From: an uncultured Selenomonadales bacterium
GTDB taxonomy: Bacteria > Bacillota > Negativicutes > DSM-1736 > Dendrosporobacteraceae
Length of the DNA: 64,000 nt
Direction of reading: 5' to 3'
NCBI GenBank assembly: GCA_946407015.1
Contig: CAMJML010000003.1
Location: forward strand, 186,001-250,000
Shown: positions 15,822 through 24,049 of the stretch, piece after piece
Position numbering within the stretch: position 1 is the stretch's first letter
How the letters are laid out: every line of letters begins with the position of its first letter
Notes under the pieces: model-generated
Databases searched by the model: none
Seen by the model: only the letters and a program-made list of their open reading frames with translations
What the model was told of the DNA's origin: nothing
Position numbers and translations under genes: made by a program

Positions 15822-16435
15822 TAATTTACACCTCCATTGATCGCTTCATCAACCGCTATAATAACCAAACGGCTGGGTCCATGAACACCGATAGTTAAAA
15901 CACGTTCAATATCGGCTGTCCGGCTTGGTCCGGTAATAAAGCTAACATAACCGTTATCATATACTTTAGAAATGATTTCAAAAGCTTCGTTAATACCTGC
16001 TACAACAGCGTTGCTGTTCACAAAAGCAATATGAATAGGAGGCAGCATGGTTACGAGCCGTGATTCAAAGGCATAGCCGTCCATACAGAGGCTGCCAGAT
16101 TCACCGATGGCAAATTCAACCGTAGAAATACCGATATCCGCTGATTCTGCATGTTCAGCAATATCGGTTGCATCATTGTATACCGTTATCCCAAGTTCTT
16201 TGAGTTCTTCATTGATATTGGCAGATGCCTGCAGTGCGCTGTCAACAGCGACCACTTTTTTTGCATTAGTAAATTTTGCAAGATTGGCTACAATGTCTTT
16301 CGCTTCGGCAGCTGTTTTTACTTTGAAAATTTCGGCTCCGGCATTTTTAGCATTTTCTTCAAAAGCAGCCCAAAACTCTGGACTTACTTTTCCGGCAGGA
16401 AATGCTGCTTGCCAGTTGTCACATACTTTTTTCAT
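15821..16435 (-). CDS. lutC: Lactate utilization protein C (LUD domain)
   Basis: 204 residues from the minus-strand ATG at 16435-16433, preceded by AAGGGAGTGG; an in-frame start seven codons upstream (16456) lacks a good site. It is a single LUD domain: the conserved TVEFAIGESGSLCMDG and RLVTMLPPIHIAFV stretches, and GPSRTADIERVLTIGVHGP near the end, are typical of LutC. LutC is required with LutA and LutB for growth on lactate in Bacillus; it is presumed to bind a cofactor but has no proven individual activity. It is the first gene of a two-gene minus-strand unit. Confidence 0.92.
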   Translation of the reverse strand: MKKVCDNWQAAFPAGKVSPEFWAAFEENAKNAGAEIFKVKTAAEAKDIVANLAKFTNAKKVVAVDSALQASANINEELKELGITVYNDATDIAEHAESADIGISTVEFAIGESGSLCMDGYAFESRLVTMLPPIHIAFVNSNAVVAGINEAFEIISKVYDNGYVSFITGPSRTADIERVLTIGVHGPSRLVIIAVDEAINGGVN

Positions 16436-16537
16436 TTTTCCACTCCCTTGTTTCACATATTGGCCTATAATAGTTGACCAATTCCATATTTCATTACTAT
16501 TCTAAATAAATTAAAAAAATCCTTTCGTCATCAATCA

Positions 16538-16573
16538 AAAAATCCTACATTTTTTCAGGTAAAAACCCTACAT
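16538..16573. repeat. Two 13-bp direct repeats upstream of lutC, possible operator
   Basis: AAAAATCCTACAT (16538-16550) and AAAAACCCTACAT (16561-16573) differ at one base and lie 23 bp apart start to start, about two helical turns. They are roughly 100-140 bp upstream of the lutC start on the other strand, where a lactate-responsive regulator would be expected. No regulator gene is adjacent. Confidence 0.4.
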
Positions 16574-16833
16574 GGTGTCGATGTATTGGTAAACATGTAA
16601 AATTTAGGGTAAGAATGAAACTTACATACATGGATAATGAGCAAGCAATTCAAAGTGAAAATAACAAGAAATATCGACAATTGTTGATCTTGGAACAAGC
16701 GAAAAAAGTGCTTAAAAATATTATCTTGCTGCTTTTTTGTTTATTCAGGCAGGAAATTAAGGCACTTTATGGAATATATAAAAATTATTATTTTTTACTA
16801 ATGTAGTAGTGAAAATAAAAATAGAAAAGCTCA
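16574..16833. other. Intergenic region between the lut repeats and the cobalamin riboswitch
   Basis: This AT-rich stretch holds no gene I can support. A 63-codon frame (16615-16806) has a fair ribosome site (AGGGTAAGA) but low-complexity, hydrophobic ending and no recognisable family. AAAAAAG and CTTTTTT arms at about 16704-16738 could form a weak hairpin. The promoter for the cobamide operon must lie here, but I see no convincing hexamer pair; TATAAA near 16777 is the best -10 candidate. Confidence 0.4.
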
Positions 16834-16985
16834 GGAAACAGGTGCATTTGCTTAATTGGGAAGTTCGGTGTGATACCGGCGCGGTCCCGCCACTGTATTG
16901 TTGAATGTGTTTACGATATGCCACTGGGGAAACCTGGGAAGGTGTAAACATATGATGATTCTAGCCAGGAGACCTGCCTGTTTTA
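16834..16985 (+). ncRNA. Cobalamin (AdoCbl) riboswitch aptamer
   Basis: The conserved elements of a B12 riboswitch occur in order. The closing stem P1 is AAACAGG (16836-16842) with CCTGTTT (16977-16983). Next come GGTGC, GGGAAGTTCGGTGTGA, GCGGTCCCGCCACTGTA, GCCACTGGGGAAACCTGGG, and the B12 box AGCCAGGAGACCTGCC (16963-16978). It sits 131 bp upstream of cbiD and is expected to repress the whole cobamide operon when adenosylcobalamin is bound. Confidence 0.96.
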
Positions 16986-17089
16986 ACACACACCGTTATA
17001 CTCTACGGAGTATTGATATAACCTACGGACGATAGGCAGGTGGGTAATAAATTAAGCAGGTATCACTTAAAAACTTGTTTATCTTTACT

Positions 17090-17113
17090 ACCCCCTGACT
17101 ATAGGGGGTTTTA
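17090..17113 (+). promoter_or_regulatory. Hairpin that masks the cbiD ribosome binding site (riboswitch expression platform)
   Basis: ACCCCC (17090-17095) pairs with GGGGGT (17104-17109) across an 8-nt loop. The right arm contains the cbiD Shine-Dalgarno AGGGGG (17103-17108), seven bases before the ATG. The stem could block translation initiation; the following TTTT is short, so termination is less likely but not excluded. Confidence 0.65.
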
Positions 17114-17115
17114 CT

Positions 17116-18216
17116 ATGTCAAAAAAATTACGCTCAGGATATACCACAGGTACCTGTGCTGCAGCAGCGGCAAAAGCTGCCGTTTTAACCCATTATGAAC
17201 AATTCCCTGCTTTGGTTGAAGTCCTTTCCCCACAAGGACAATCTATTATGGTGCCTGTTCAGACAAGTTCTCGTACAGACCATGGCGGAACGGCAACCGT
17301 CATCAAAGATTCCGGAGATGACCCGGATATTACGAATGGGACGGAAATCATAGTCGATGTTGAACTCACCGCCCAATGTGATATTGTCATAAAAGCCGGG
17401 GTTGGGGTTGGGATTGTCACAAAACCCGGGTTATCCGTTCCGGTCGGTGAGCCTGCAGTGAATCCGGGGCCCCGCAAGATGATCATGCAATCTTTAAGGA
17501 CGTTACTCGGCCCCGACCAGGGGGCCATTGTAACCATTTCAATCCCGGAAGGAACAAAGCTTGCCAAGCGTACTTTAAACCCAACATTAGGCATTGTCGG
17601 CGGATTATCGATTATAGGCACTACCGGCATCGTACATCCAATGTCAGAAGAAGCTTTTAAAAATTCCTTAACACCTCAAATTAGCATTGCGAAAGCACAA
17701 GGCTATGAGCAATTGATCTTAGTACCTGGTAAAATCGGTCAGGATATTGCCATCAATGAATATTTGCTTCCTGCTGAAGCGGTTGTACAAACAAGCAACT
17801 TTATCGGACATATGTTGGAAAGTGCCGTGGAGCAAGGCATCAAACGCGTGCTGTTATTTGGTCATTTAGGTAAATTAGTTAAGGTGGCTGCAGGTATTTT
17901 CCATACGCATAACCGAATGGCTGATGCCAGAATGGAAACTCTGGCAGCCTACATGGGAGCTGCCGGTGCACCGCCTGAAGCCTTACAGGCAATTTTAGAC
18001 TGCACCACAACGGAAGCTGCTATGCCAATTATTGCCCAATATCAGCTAACATCGGTATACCGGACTTTGGCTCAAAGAGCAAGTGCCCGGGCGATGCGCT
18101 ATGTGTTTAATGATCTTGTTGTAGGAACTGTAATCGTTACATTGAAAGGCACCATAATCGGATATGATGATGCGGCTGTCGAAATAGGAGGAAGTCTGGG
18201 ATGGAGCATAAAGTAA
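17116..18216 (+). CDS. cbiD: Cobalt-precorrin-5B (C1)-methyltransferase CbiD
   Basis: 366 residues, the usual CbiD length. It methylates C-1 of the corrin ring in the anaerobic (early cobalt insertion) pathway and has no counterpart fold among the other corrin methylases. Characteristic sequences are the start LRSGYTTGTCAAAAAKAA, the PVGEPAVNPGPRKMI segment, and GTTGIVHPMSEEA; a C-terminal LFGHLGKLVKVAAGIFHTHN is also typical. It is the first gene after the riboswitch and overlaps cbiE by 16 bp. The presence of CbiD marks the anaerobic route. Confidence 0.96.
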   Translation: MSKKLRSGYTTGTCAAAAAKAAVLTHYEQFPALVEVLSPQGQSIMVPVQTSSRTDHGGTATVIKDSGDDPDITNGTEIIVDVELTAQCDIVIKAGVGVGIVTKPGLSVPVGEPAVNPGPRKMIMQSLRTLLGPDQGAIVTISIPEGTKLAKRTLNPTLGIVGGLSIIGTTGIVHPMSEEAFKNSLTPQISIAKAQGYEQLILVPGKIGQDIAINEYLLPAEAVVQTSNFIGHMLESAVEQGIKRVLLFGHLGKLVKVAAGIFHTHNRMADARMETLAAYMGAAGAPPEALQAILDCTTTEAAMPIIAQYQLTSVYRTLAQRASARAMRYVFNDLVVGTVIVTLKGTIIGYDDAAVEIGGSLGWSIK

Positions 18217-18827
18217 TTGTTGTCGGCATTGGACCTGGGTCACCGGATTACATGCTGCCAATTGCCAAGCAGGCAATTGAGGCAGCCACAGTCATTGCCG
18301 GCAGCCAACGCGCTCTTGATTCATTCGCACCAGCAGGTGCATGTAAAAAAGTAATTGGTGCTGATATTGACGATGTTATTCAATTCATTTCAAGCAAACG
18401 GTCAGCTAGCGATGTTGTTGTCATGGTATCCGGCGATCCTGGCTATTACAGTCTGCTTGCGGCATTACGAAAAACTTTTTCAGTCCAACAGTTAAAAGTG
18501 ATCCCGGGAGTCAGTTCGTTTCAGCTTGCGTTTGCCCGCTTAGGCTTGCCATGGCAGGATGCCACCTTAGTCAGTATGCATGGCCGGGAACCTGACAAAA
18601 CTTTGATTCAATATAGTCCGAAAAAGAAAATGGGAATTTTGACAGACAGCCATTATACTCCCCGGCATATTGCTCAGGTCCTGCTGGATCAAGGCTGGCC
18701 ACTGACCAGCTCGGTCTGGATTTGTGCCCGTTTATCCTATGAAAATGAAGAAATCATTCATTCTGATCTTAGGCAGACCTGTTTGATTGAAGGATTTTCA
18801 CATTGTGTGATGGTGGTGACAGAATGA
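18201..18827 (+). CDS. cbiE: Cobalt-precorrin-7 (C5)-methyltransferase CbiE
   Basis: 208 residues. It is an SAM-dependent tetrapyrrole methylase: VVGIGPGSPDYML at the N-terminus, VSGDPGYYS, and VIPGVSSFQLAFARLG. The combination with a separate cbiT immediately downstream identifies it as CbiE rather than another member; in some bacteria the two are fused as CobL. The Shine-Dalgarno AGGAGG is inside the end of cbiD. It methylates C-5 of the ring while CbiT does C-15 and decarboxylation. Confidence 0.94.
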   Translation: MEHKVIVVGIGPGSPDYMLPIAKQAIEAATVIAGSQRALDSFAPAGACKKVIGADIDDVIQFISSKRSASDVVVMVSGDPGYYSLLAALRKTFSVQQLKVIPGVSSFQLAFARLGLPWQDATLVSMHGREPDKTLIQYSPKKKMGILTDSHYTPRHIAQVLLDQGWPLTSSVWICARLSYENEEIIHSDLRQTCLIEGFSHCVMVVTE

Positions 18828-19414
18828 GACATTTTCTTGGAATTCAAGATAGCGAATTCATTCGTGGAAAAATTCCTATGACCAAAAGCGAAATAAGAAT
18901 CTTAGCGCTTGCGAAAGCCAGAATTGCTGAAGATGATATTATAGTCGATGTGGGTGCCGGTACGGGCTCCTTATCCATCGAGGCAGCCTTACTGGCACCC
19001 TATGGGAAGGTTTATTCCATTGAACGGGAACCAGAAGGAATAGACCTTATTCAGGCAAATAGCAAAAAATTTGCCGTACCCAATTTAACGGCGATTGCCG
19101 GAAGTGCTCCGGAAGCCTTATCCGGATTACCGTCATGCGATGTTGTTTTTATTGGAGGCAGCGGCGGTAAACTTGATCAAATCATTCATTCCTGCGATCA
19201 GCTATTAAAACCGAATGGGCGGATGATCATCACGGCAGTTACGATTGAGACTTTGTTTCAAGCGCTCAAACTTATGCAAAGCAAAAGCCATTATGAAGTA
19301 GAAGCATTTAGTGCTCAGATTGCTCGCATTAATCAGATAGCATCATACAACATGCTGCAGGCATTGAACCCAATAAACATTATCGCGTGCAGCAAAGGAG
19401 GCCAATATGCCTAA
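18824..19414 (+). CDS. cbiT: Cobalt-precorrin-6B (C15)-methyltransferase/decarboxylase CbiT
   Basis: 196 residues from ATG 18824 overlapping the cbiE stop (ATGA). A class I methyltransferase fold is evident from VDVGAGTGSLSIEAALL, and the start DSEFIRGKIPMTKSEIR is the CbiT-specific N-terminus. It methylates C-15 and removes the acetate carboxyl at C-12. The same frame is open 21 bases further upstream but that start would sit deep inside cbiE. The next gene overlaps by 8 bp. Confidence 0.95.
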   Translation: MRHFLGIQDSEFIRGKIPMTKSEIRILALAKARIAEDDIIVDVGAGTGSLSIEAALLAPYGKVYSIEREPEGIDLIQANSKKFAVPNLTAIAGSAPEALSGLPSCDVVFIGGSGGKLDQIIHSCDQLLKPNGRMIITAVTIETLFQALKLMQSKSHYEVEAFSAQIARINQIASYNMLQALNPINIIACSKGGQYA

Positions 19415-20123
19415 CATAGGTAAATTTTATGGGGTCGGTGTAGGCCCTGGCGCGGAAGATTTATTGACCGTCCGTGCCACGGAAATTATCAAAACAGCCG
19501 ACATTATCTGTATTCCTCGGTCAAGTGCCGAAAAAGAATCGGTAGCTTTTAAGGTTGCCAGCAAATATATTAATCCACAAGCTGAAATTGTAGAAATATC
19601 GACCCCAATGACAAGGGATCAAGCTATTTTAAACACCGAATGGCAATCCGGTGCTGAGAAGATTGTCAAACTTCTCAAGGACGGAAAGACAGTGGCCTTC
19701 ATTACCATTGGCGATTCGATGTTATTTAGTACCTATACTTACTTACTCAAAAAAGTTCAACGCTCGCTGCCTGAGGCAAGTGTGGAAAGTATTCCGGGAA
19801 TTACTTCATTTTCTGCCACAGCAGCACTGCTTAACATGGCATTAGCCGAGGGGAACGAAAAGCTGGCGATTATTCCAGCCATCGACGATCCTGCGGATTT
19901 ACGAACAATATTGAAACAGTTTTCCAATGTTGTGTTAATGAAAGTAGCTGGCAAATATGACGAAATTCTTGATATCCTCAATGAGCTTGGATTAGAAGAT
20001 AAAGCCGTATATATGAGCAAGCTCGGCTATCCGGATCAGTTTTTCACCTATGATTTAGAAAGTCTACGCGGTGTAAAGAAGGAATATTTATCGCTGATAT
20101 TAGTAAAGCAGGAGGGTTTTTAA
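19407..20123 (+). CDS. cbiL: Cobalt-precorrin-2 C20-methyltransferase CbiL
   Basis: 238 residues of the tetrapyrrole methylase family. VGVGPGAEDLLTVRA, ICIPRSSAEKESVA, and ITIGDSMLFSTYTYLL are the CbiL/CobI versions of the family motifs; the last has GDS where many paralogues have GDP. SIPGITSFSATAALL follows. It adds the C-20 methyl to precorrin-2 carrying cobalt, an early step. AAAGGAGG precedes the ATG. Confidence 0.94.
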   Translation: MPNIGKFYGVGVGPGAEDLLTVRATEIIKTADIICIPRSSAEKESVAFKVASKYINPQAEIVEISTPMTRDQAILNTEWQSGAEKIVKLLKDGKTVAFITIGDSMLFSTYTYLLKKVQRSLPEASVESIPGITSFSATAALLNMALAEGNEKLAIIPAIDDPADLRTILKQFSNVVLMKVAGKYDEILDILNELGLEDKAVYMSKLGYPDQFFTYDLESLRGVKKEYLSLILVKQEGF

Positions 20124-20878
20124 TGCAAGTTTATTTTATTGGAGCAGGTCCTGGAGATCCAGAACTTATAACCGTCAAAGGTCAAAAATTATTGCAGCAG
20201 GCAGACGTAATTATTTATGCCGGGTCGCTGGTAAATCCGGCCTTGCTTGGTTATGCAAAACAGGGGGCAGCCATTTATAACAGTGCCGGAATGACACTGG
20301 ATGAAGTCATTGCAGTCATGAAGGAAGCTGTCGCTAATCAAAAGAAAGTAGCGCGTGTGCATACTGGTGACCCCAGTATTTACGGTGCTATCCAGGAACA
20401 AATGGATGAGCTTGATAAATTAGATATTCGGTATGAAGTGGTACCAGGGGTTAGCTCATTCTTAGCCACTGCCGCAGCTCTTAAATGTGAATATACGCTG
20501 CCGGACGTTTCTCAGACCGTTATTATTACCCGCCAGGAAGGCAGAACCCCGGTACCGGAGAAAGAAAAGCTGGCCAGCTTGGCCAGTCATAATGCAACCA
20601 TGTGCATTTTCCTGAGTGTCCACATGCTTGATAGTGTGACTGCCGAACTGATTCGCGGCGGCTATCCTGCAGATACTCCCATTGCCGTAGTCCAAAAGGC
20701 CTCTTGGCCGGAACAAAAAATCATTCGCGGCACGTTAAGCACCATCGGCGAAACTATAAAAAATCAGGGAATTGATCGTACGGCTATGATTGTAGTCGGG
20801 AAATGCCTAGACACCGATTATTCCTTATCTCGTTTATATGCTCCGGAATTTGGACATATGTATCGCGATGCAAAATGA
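20123..20878 (+). CDS. cbiF: Cobalt-precorrin-4 (C11)-methyltransferase CbiF
   Basis: 251 residues, starting on the last base of the cbiL stop (TAATG) with AGGAGGG in front. Family motifs are IGAGPGDPELITVKG, VIIYAGSLVNPALL, HTGDPSIYGAIQEQ and VVPGVSSFLATAAAL. The YAGSLV and the RQEGRTPVPEKE region are specific to CbiF/CobM. The enzyme methylates C-11. The next gene overlaps by ATGA. Confidence 0.95.
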   Translation: MQVYFIGAGPGDPELITVKGQKLLQQADVIIYAGSLVNPALLGYAKQGAAIYNSAGMTLDEVIAVMKEAVANQKKVARVHTGDPSIYGAIQEQMDELDKLDIRYEVVPGVSSFLATAAALKCEYTLPDVSQTVIITRQEGRTPVPEKEKLASLASHNATMCIFLSVHMLDSVTAELIRGGYPADTPIAVVQKASWPEQKIIRGTLSTIGETIKNQGIDRTAMIVVGKCLDTDYSLSRLYAPEFGHMYRDAK

Positions 20879-21933
20879 AAATCGCTGTTATTTCTGTTAC
20901 CAATGCCGGAGCCCGCTTATCAGAAAAAATTGCTCAGTCTCTTAATCATGTTGACATTTATGCAAAAGCTGGTCGAAATCTTTTAAAATATAAAAATGAG
21001 TACCATTCTTTAAGTGAACTGATTTGTAAAATATTCCGGCAGTATGATGGATTGGTATTCATCATGGCAACAGGAATTGTGGTTCGAGTCATTGCGCCGT
21101 TTATTCAGGATAAGCGAAGCGATCCTGCTGTCGTAGTGGTGGATGAAACCGGTAACTATGCGATTAGCCTATTGTCAGGACATATCGGCGGCGCCAATGA
21201 TCTGGCCAGAATGATTGCAGAATCCATACAGGCCATTCCAATAATTACAACCGCCACTGATGTTAATAACAAACCAGCTGCGGATGTTTTAGCCGTCAAA
21301 TTAGGGTTGAAAATCGAGCATTTTGACATGATAAAAAAAATCAATGCAGCTTTGGTAAACGGGGATGCGGTCTGCTTTTTCCTTGATTCTGCATTGCAGT
21401 CCTGGGATTATTCGAACAAGGCCGCTGAACTTGGGATTGAATTGCATGAACTGAATACCATGACTGCAATAAATCATGACGATCCTGTCGTTGTCATTAC
21501 AGATAAATTACTGGATGTCAAACCAAACCAGTTATTGTTACGTCCCCCGACCTTAGCTGTCGGAATCGGCTGCAGGCGTGGAACAACCAAACAGGAGATT
21601 CTGGATGCGATTCACACAGCCTGCACCATGATAAAAAAAAGTATAAATAGCATCGCTGTCATTAGCAGTACAGTCGTCAAACAGGATGAGCTAGGCTTAT
21701 TAGAAGCTGTACAGGCGTTGAATGTGCCCGTAAAGTTTTTTAACCACGAAGACATTGCCGATACTATTAATCAAAATAATCTTAAAGTTTCAAGTTTTGT
21801 TAATGAAAAGATTGGAGTTGGAAACGTATGCGAGGCAGCAGCCCTATTAGCGAGTCAAAGCAACAAGATATTACTTCCCAAAACCAAGTTCAGCAAAATC
21901 ACGATAGCCATAACCGAGGTGAAATTGCCGTAG
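20875..21933 (+). CDS. cbiG: Cobalt-precorrin-5A hydrolase CbiG
   Basis: 352 residues from ATG 20875 (ATGA overlap with cbiF); the frame stays open further upstream inside cbiF, but that would not give a CbiG N-terminus. CbiG opens the delta-lactone ring and releases C-20 as acetaldehyde, a reaction unique to the anaerobic pathway. Visible features are GLVFIMATGIVVRVIAP in the N-terminal part, the LLSGHIGGANDLA segment, TATDVNNKPAADVLA, and the C-terminal domain with AVGIGCRRGTTKQEIL and VCEAAALLASQSNKI. The last 106 nt also encode the start of cbiH in another frame. Confidence 0.94.
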   Translation: MKIAVISVTNAGARLSEKIAQSLNHVDIYAKAGRNLLKYKNEYHSLSELICKIFRQYDGLVFIMATGIVVRVIAPFIQDKRSDPAVVVVDETGNYAISLLSGHIGGANDLARMIAESIQAIPIITTATDVNNKPAADVLAVKLGLKIEHFDMIKKINAALVNGDAVCFFLDSALQSWDYSNKAAELGIELHELNTMTAINHDDPVVVITDKLLDVKPNQLLLRPPTLAVGIGCRRGTTKQEILDAIHTACTMIKKSINSIAVISSTVVKQDELGLLEAVQALNVPVKFFNHEDIADTINQNNLKVSSFVNEKIGVGNVCEAAALLASQSNKILLPKTKFSKITIAITEVKLP

Positions 21934-22652
21934 TCGGGATTGGGCCAGGAAGTTTGGAGGACATGACCCCACGGGCACGGCAATGCATTGAAACTGCCGA
22001 TATTGTGGTTGGGTACAATACCTATATTCAATTGATTACCGATTTATTAGTCAATAAGCCGGTCATTGGTACTGCTATGCTGCAAGAAATTGAACGCTGT
22101 CAGATGGCTGTAGATGAAGCATTAACTGGCAAAAAAATAGCGGTAGTTTCGAGCGGTGATCCAGGCATTTACGGCATGGCCGGCCTCATATTGGAACTAG
22201 TCATGAAGTACTCTGAGGATATCCGTCCCCAAGTACATGTTATTCCGGGGGTTAGTGCTGTAGGAGCATCGGCCGCTTTATTGGGAGCTCCTCTGATGCA
22301 TGACTTTGCCGTCATTAGCTTAAGTGATTTGCTGACTCCATGGGAACTGATAAAAAAACGGGCGGCAATGGCAGCTGAAGGCGATTTTGTTATTGCCATT
22401 TATAATCCCAAAAGTAAAAAACGAGTCAATCAAATTGAAGAAATCCGTCAAATTGTTTTACAACATCGTCCGGCACAAACTCCTGTAGGCATCGTTCAGC
22501 ATGCCAGCCGTCCGGGAGAAAGTATGGTCATTACGGATTTAGATTCGTTTACGCAACAAGAGATTAACATGTTTTCATTGGTGATTATCGGGAATAGTCA
22601 AACCTATATTGCAGGTGGCCGCATGATCACCCCGCGGGGTTACCAGGTATGA
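21828..22652 (+). CDS. cbiH: Cobalt-precorrin-3B C17-methyltransferase CbiH
   Basis: 274 residues from ATG 21828, with TTGGAG upstream. The core starts near residue 32 (EIAVVGIGPGSLEDMTPRA), preceded by an unusual hydrophilic N-terminal extension rich in Gln, Asn and Ser. No later in-frame start lies between the extension and the first core strand, so the long overlap with cbiG appears real. Other motifs are VVGYNTYIQLI, VSSGDPGIYGMAGL, HVIPGVSAVGASAALLG and AIYNPKSKKR. It methylates C-17 with ring contraction. Overlaps cbiJ by ATGA. Confidence 0.93.
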   Translation: MRGSSPISESKQQDITSQNQVQQNHDSHNRGEIAVVGIGPGSLEDMTPRARQCIETADIVVGYNTYIQLITDLLVNKPVIGTAMLQEIERCQMAVDEALTGKKIAVVSSGDPGIYGMAGLILELVMKYSEDIRPQVHVIPGVSAVGASAALLGAPLMHDFAVISLSDLLTPWELIKKRAAMAAEGDFVIAIYNPKSKKRVNQIEEIRQIVLQHRPAQTPVGIVQHASRPGESMVITDLDSFTQQEINMFSLVIIGNSQTYIAGGRMITPRGYQV

Positions 22653-23410
22653 TTTTGGTTTTAGCTGGTACACAAGATGGGCGTGAACTAGCGGAAACGT
22701 TAGCCGAAGCCGGTAGGAAGGTTATGATTTCTGTTGTCAGCAATTATGCAAAAGAACTGATTCATAACGGCAATATCACAATTAACGCACGCCCTCTTGA
22801 TCGAATCCAGTTGATGGATCTCATTCAATGCAACCAGATTACAGCGATCGTCGATGCCAGTCATCCCTATGCCGTCAATGCTTCCGTCAATGCGATGGAA
22901 GCCTGCGCGCAAACCGGTATCCAATATATCCGCTATGAACGTCCGCTGATTGCCTTACCAGCCTATTCCAGGCTTCATCTCGTCCATGATTATGCTACTG
23001 CTGCCAAGACGGCAGCTGCGTTAGGCAAAGTCGTTTTTCTAACGACCGGCAGCCGCAGGCTTGATACTTTTAAGGCCGAACCCATGCTAACGCAGCATCG
23101 CCTCATTGCCAGGGTGCTGCCGGATCCCAGCGTTCTTCTCGAATGTACACGATTAGGCTTTAAGCCCAGCGATATCATTGCGATGCAAGGGCCGTTTTCG
23201 CACGAACTGAATGTCGCCTTATTTAAAGAATATCAGGCAGAAGTTATTGTTACGAAAAATAGCGGAAGCCTTGGCGGCAGTGATACAAAAATTACTGCTG
23301 CGGTTGCATTACATTTGCCCATTGTTATCATTGACCGTCCCAAAATCGACTATCAAACAGTTGTAACGAATTGCTCTGACGTGCTTAGAGCGTTAACGGA
23401 GGTATTCTGA
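22649..23410 (+). CDS. cbiJ: Cobalt-precorrin-6A reductase CbiJ
   Basis: 253 residues. The N-terminal nucleotide-binding segment ILVLAGTQDGRELAETL, the DASHPYAVNASVNAMEAC motif, and the C-terminal AQ-type MQGPFSHELNVALFKEY with VTKNSGSLGGSDTKI are diagnostic of CobK/CbiJ. It reduces the ring with NAD(P)H. It overlaps cbiH and is followed one base later by cbiC with GGAGG in front. Confidence 0.95.
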   Translation: MILVLAGTQDGRELAETLAEAGRKVMISVVSNYAKELIHNGNITINARPLDRIQLMDLIQCNQITAIVDASHPYAVNASVNAMEACAQTGIQYIRYERPLIALPAYSRLHLVHDYATAAKTAAALGKVVFLTTGSRRLDTFKAEPMLTQHRLIARVLPDPSVLLECTRLGFKPSDIIAMQGPFSHELNVALFKEYQAEVIVTKNSGSLGGSDTKITAAVALHLPIVIIDRPKIDYQTVVTNCSDVLRALTEVF

Positions 23411-23411
23411 T

Positions 23412-24035
23412 ATGGAATTTATGACAGATCCAGCTGGTATTGAAACCCGCAGTATGGAAATTATTGCTCCCTATCTGGCAGGCTATAAACTTAGCCCCGA
23501 AGAAATCAAAGTTTATTCAAGAATCATTCATGCAGCAGGTGACCCGGAGTATGCTCCGATTATCCGCATTCATCCTGACGCTATTCGAGCCGGCTGCCAA
23601 GCTTTAACAAGCGGTTGCAAGATTTATTGTGATGTTGAAATGGTGCGTACTGGCATTAACAAAAAACGTCTAGCTGAATATGGCGGTAGTGTGGAATGCT
23701 TAATTGCCGATCCGGAAATTGCCAAGATCGCAAAGGCGCAGGGGATTACCCGTTCTATGGCAGCCATGCGGGCGTTTGCTCCTCAGCTTGATGGAGCTAT
23801 TGTCGCCATCGGCAATGCCCCAACCGCACTTTTTGAAGTGCTAACTATTATGAAAGAGACACCAGTTCGTCCGGCACTGATTATCGGGGTTCCGGTAGGG
23901 TTTGTCGGAGCCTGCGAGTCCAAGGATCTGCTTAGTGAAATTTCTCCTGTTCCTTATATTACAGTACAAGGGAATAAAGGCGGCAGCCCTATTGCAGCGG
24001 CAACAACCAATGCGTTATTGTATATGCTTGACTAA
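23412..24035 (+). CDS. cbiC: Cobalt-precorrin-8 methylmutase CbiC
   Basis: 207 residues, usual for CbiC/CobH. It moves a methyl from C-11 to C-12 to give cobyrinate. Typical sequences are PAGIETRSMEII near the N-terminus, RIIHAAGDPEYAPII with the conserved histidine, DVEMVRTGINKKRL, and GVPVGFVGACESKDLL near the end. The next gene begins 14 bp on. Confidence 0.96.
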   Translation: MEFMTDPAGIETRSMEIIAPYLAGYKLSPEEIKVYSRIIHAAGDPEYAPIIRIHPDAIRAGCQALTSGCKIYCDVEMVRTGINKKRLAEYGGSVECLIADPEIAKIAKAQGITRSMAAMRAFAPQLDGAIVAIGNAPTALFEVLTIMKETPVRPALIIGVPVGFVGACESKDLLSEISPVPYITVQGNKGGSPIAAATTNALLYMLD

Positions 24036-24049
24036 CAGAGGTGAGCAGA

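Noticed and set aside
16107-16505. 132-codon frame antisense to lutC
   Set aside because: It is the complement of the conserved LUD coding sequence with no recognisable product.
16615-16806. 63-codon frame between lutC and the cobalamin riboswitch
   Set aside because: It has a passable ribosome site but lacks family features, ends in a low-complexity hydrophobic stretch and lies where a promoter and leader are expected.
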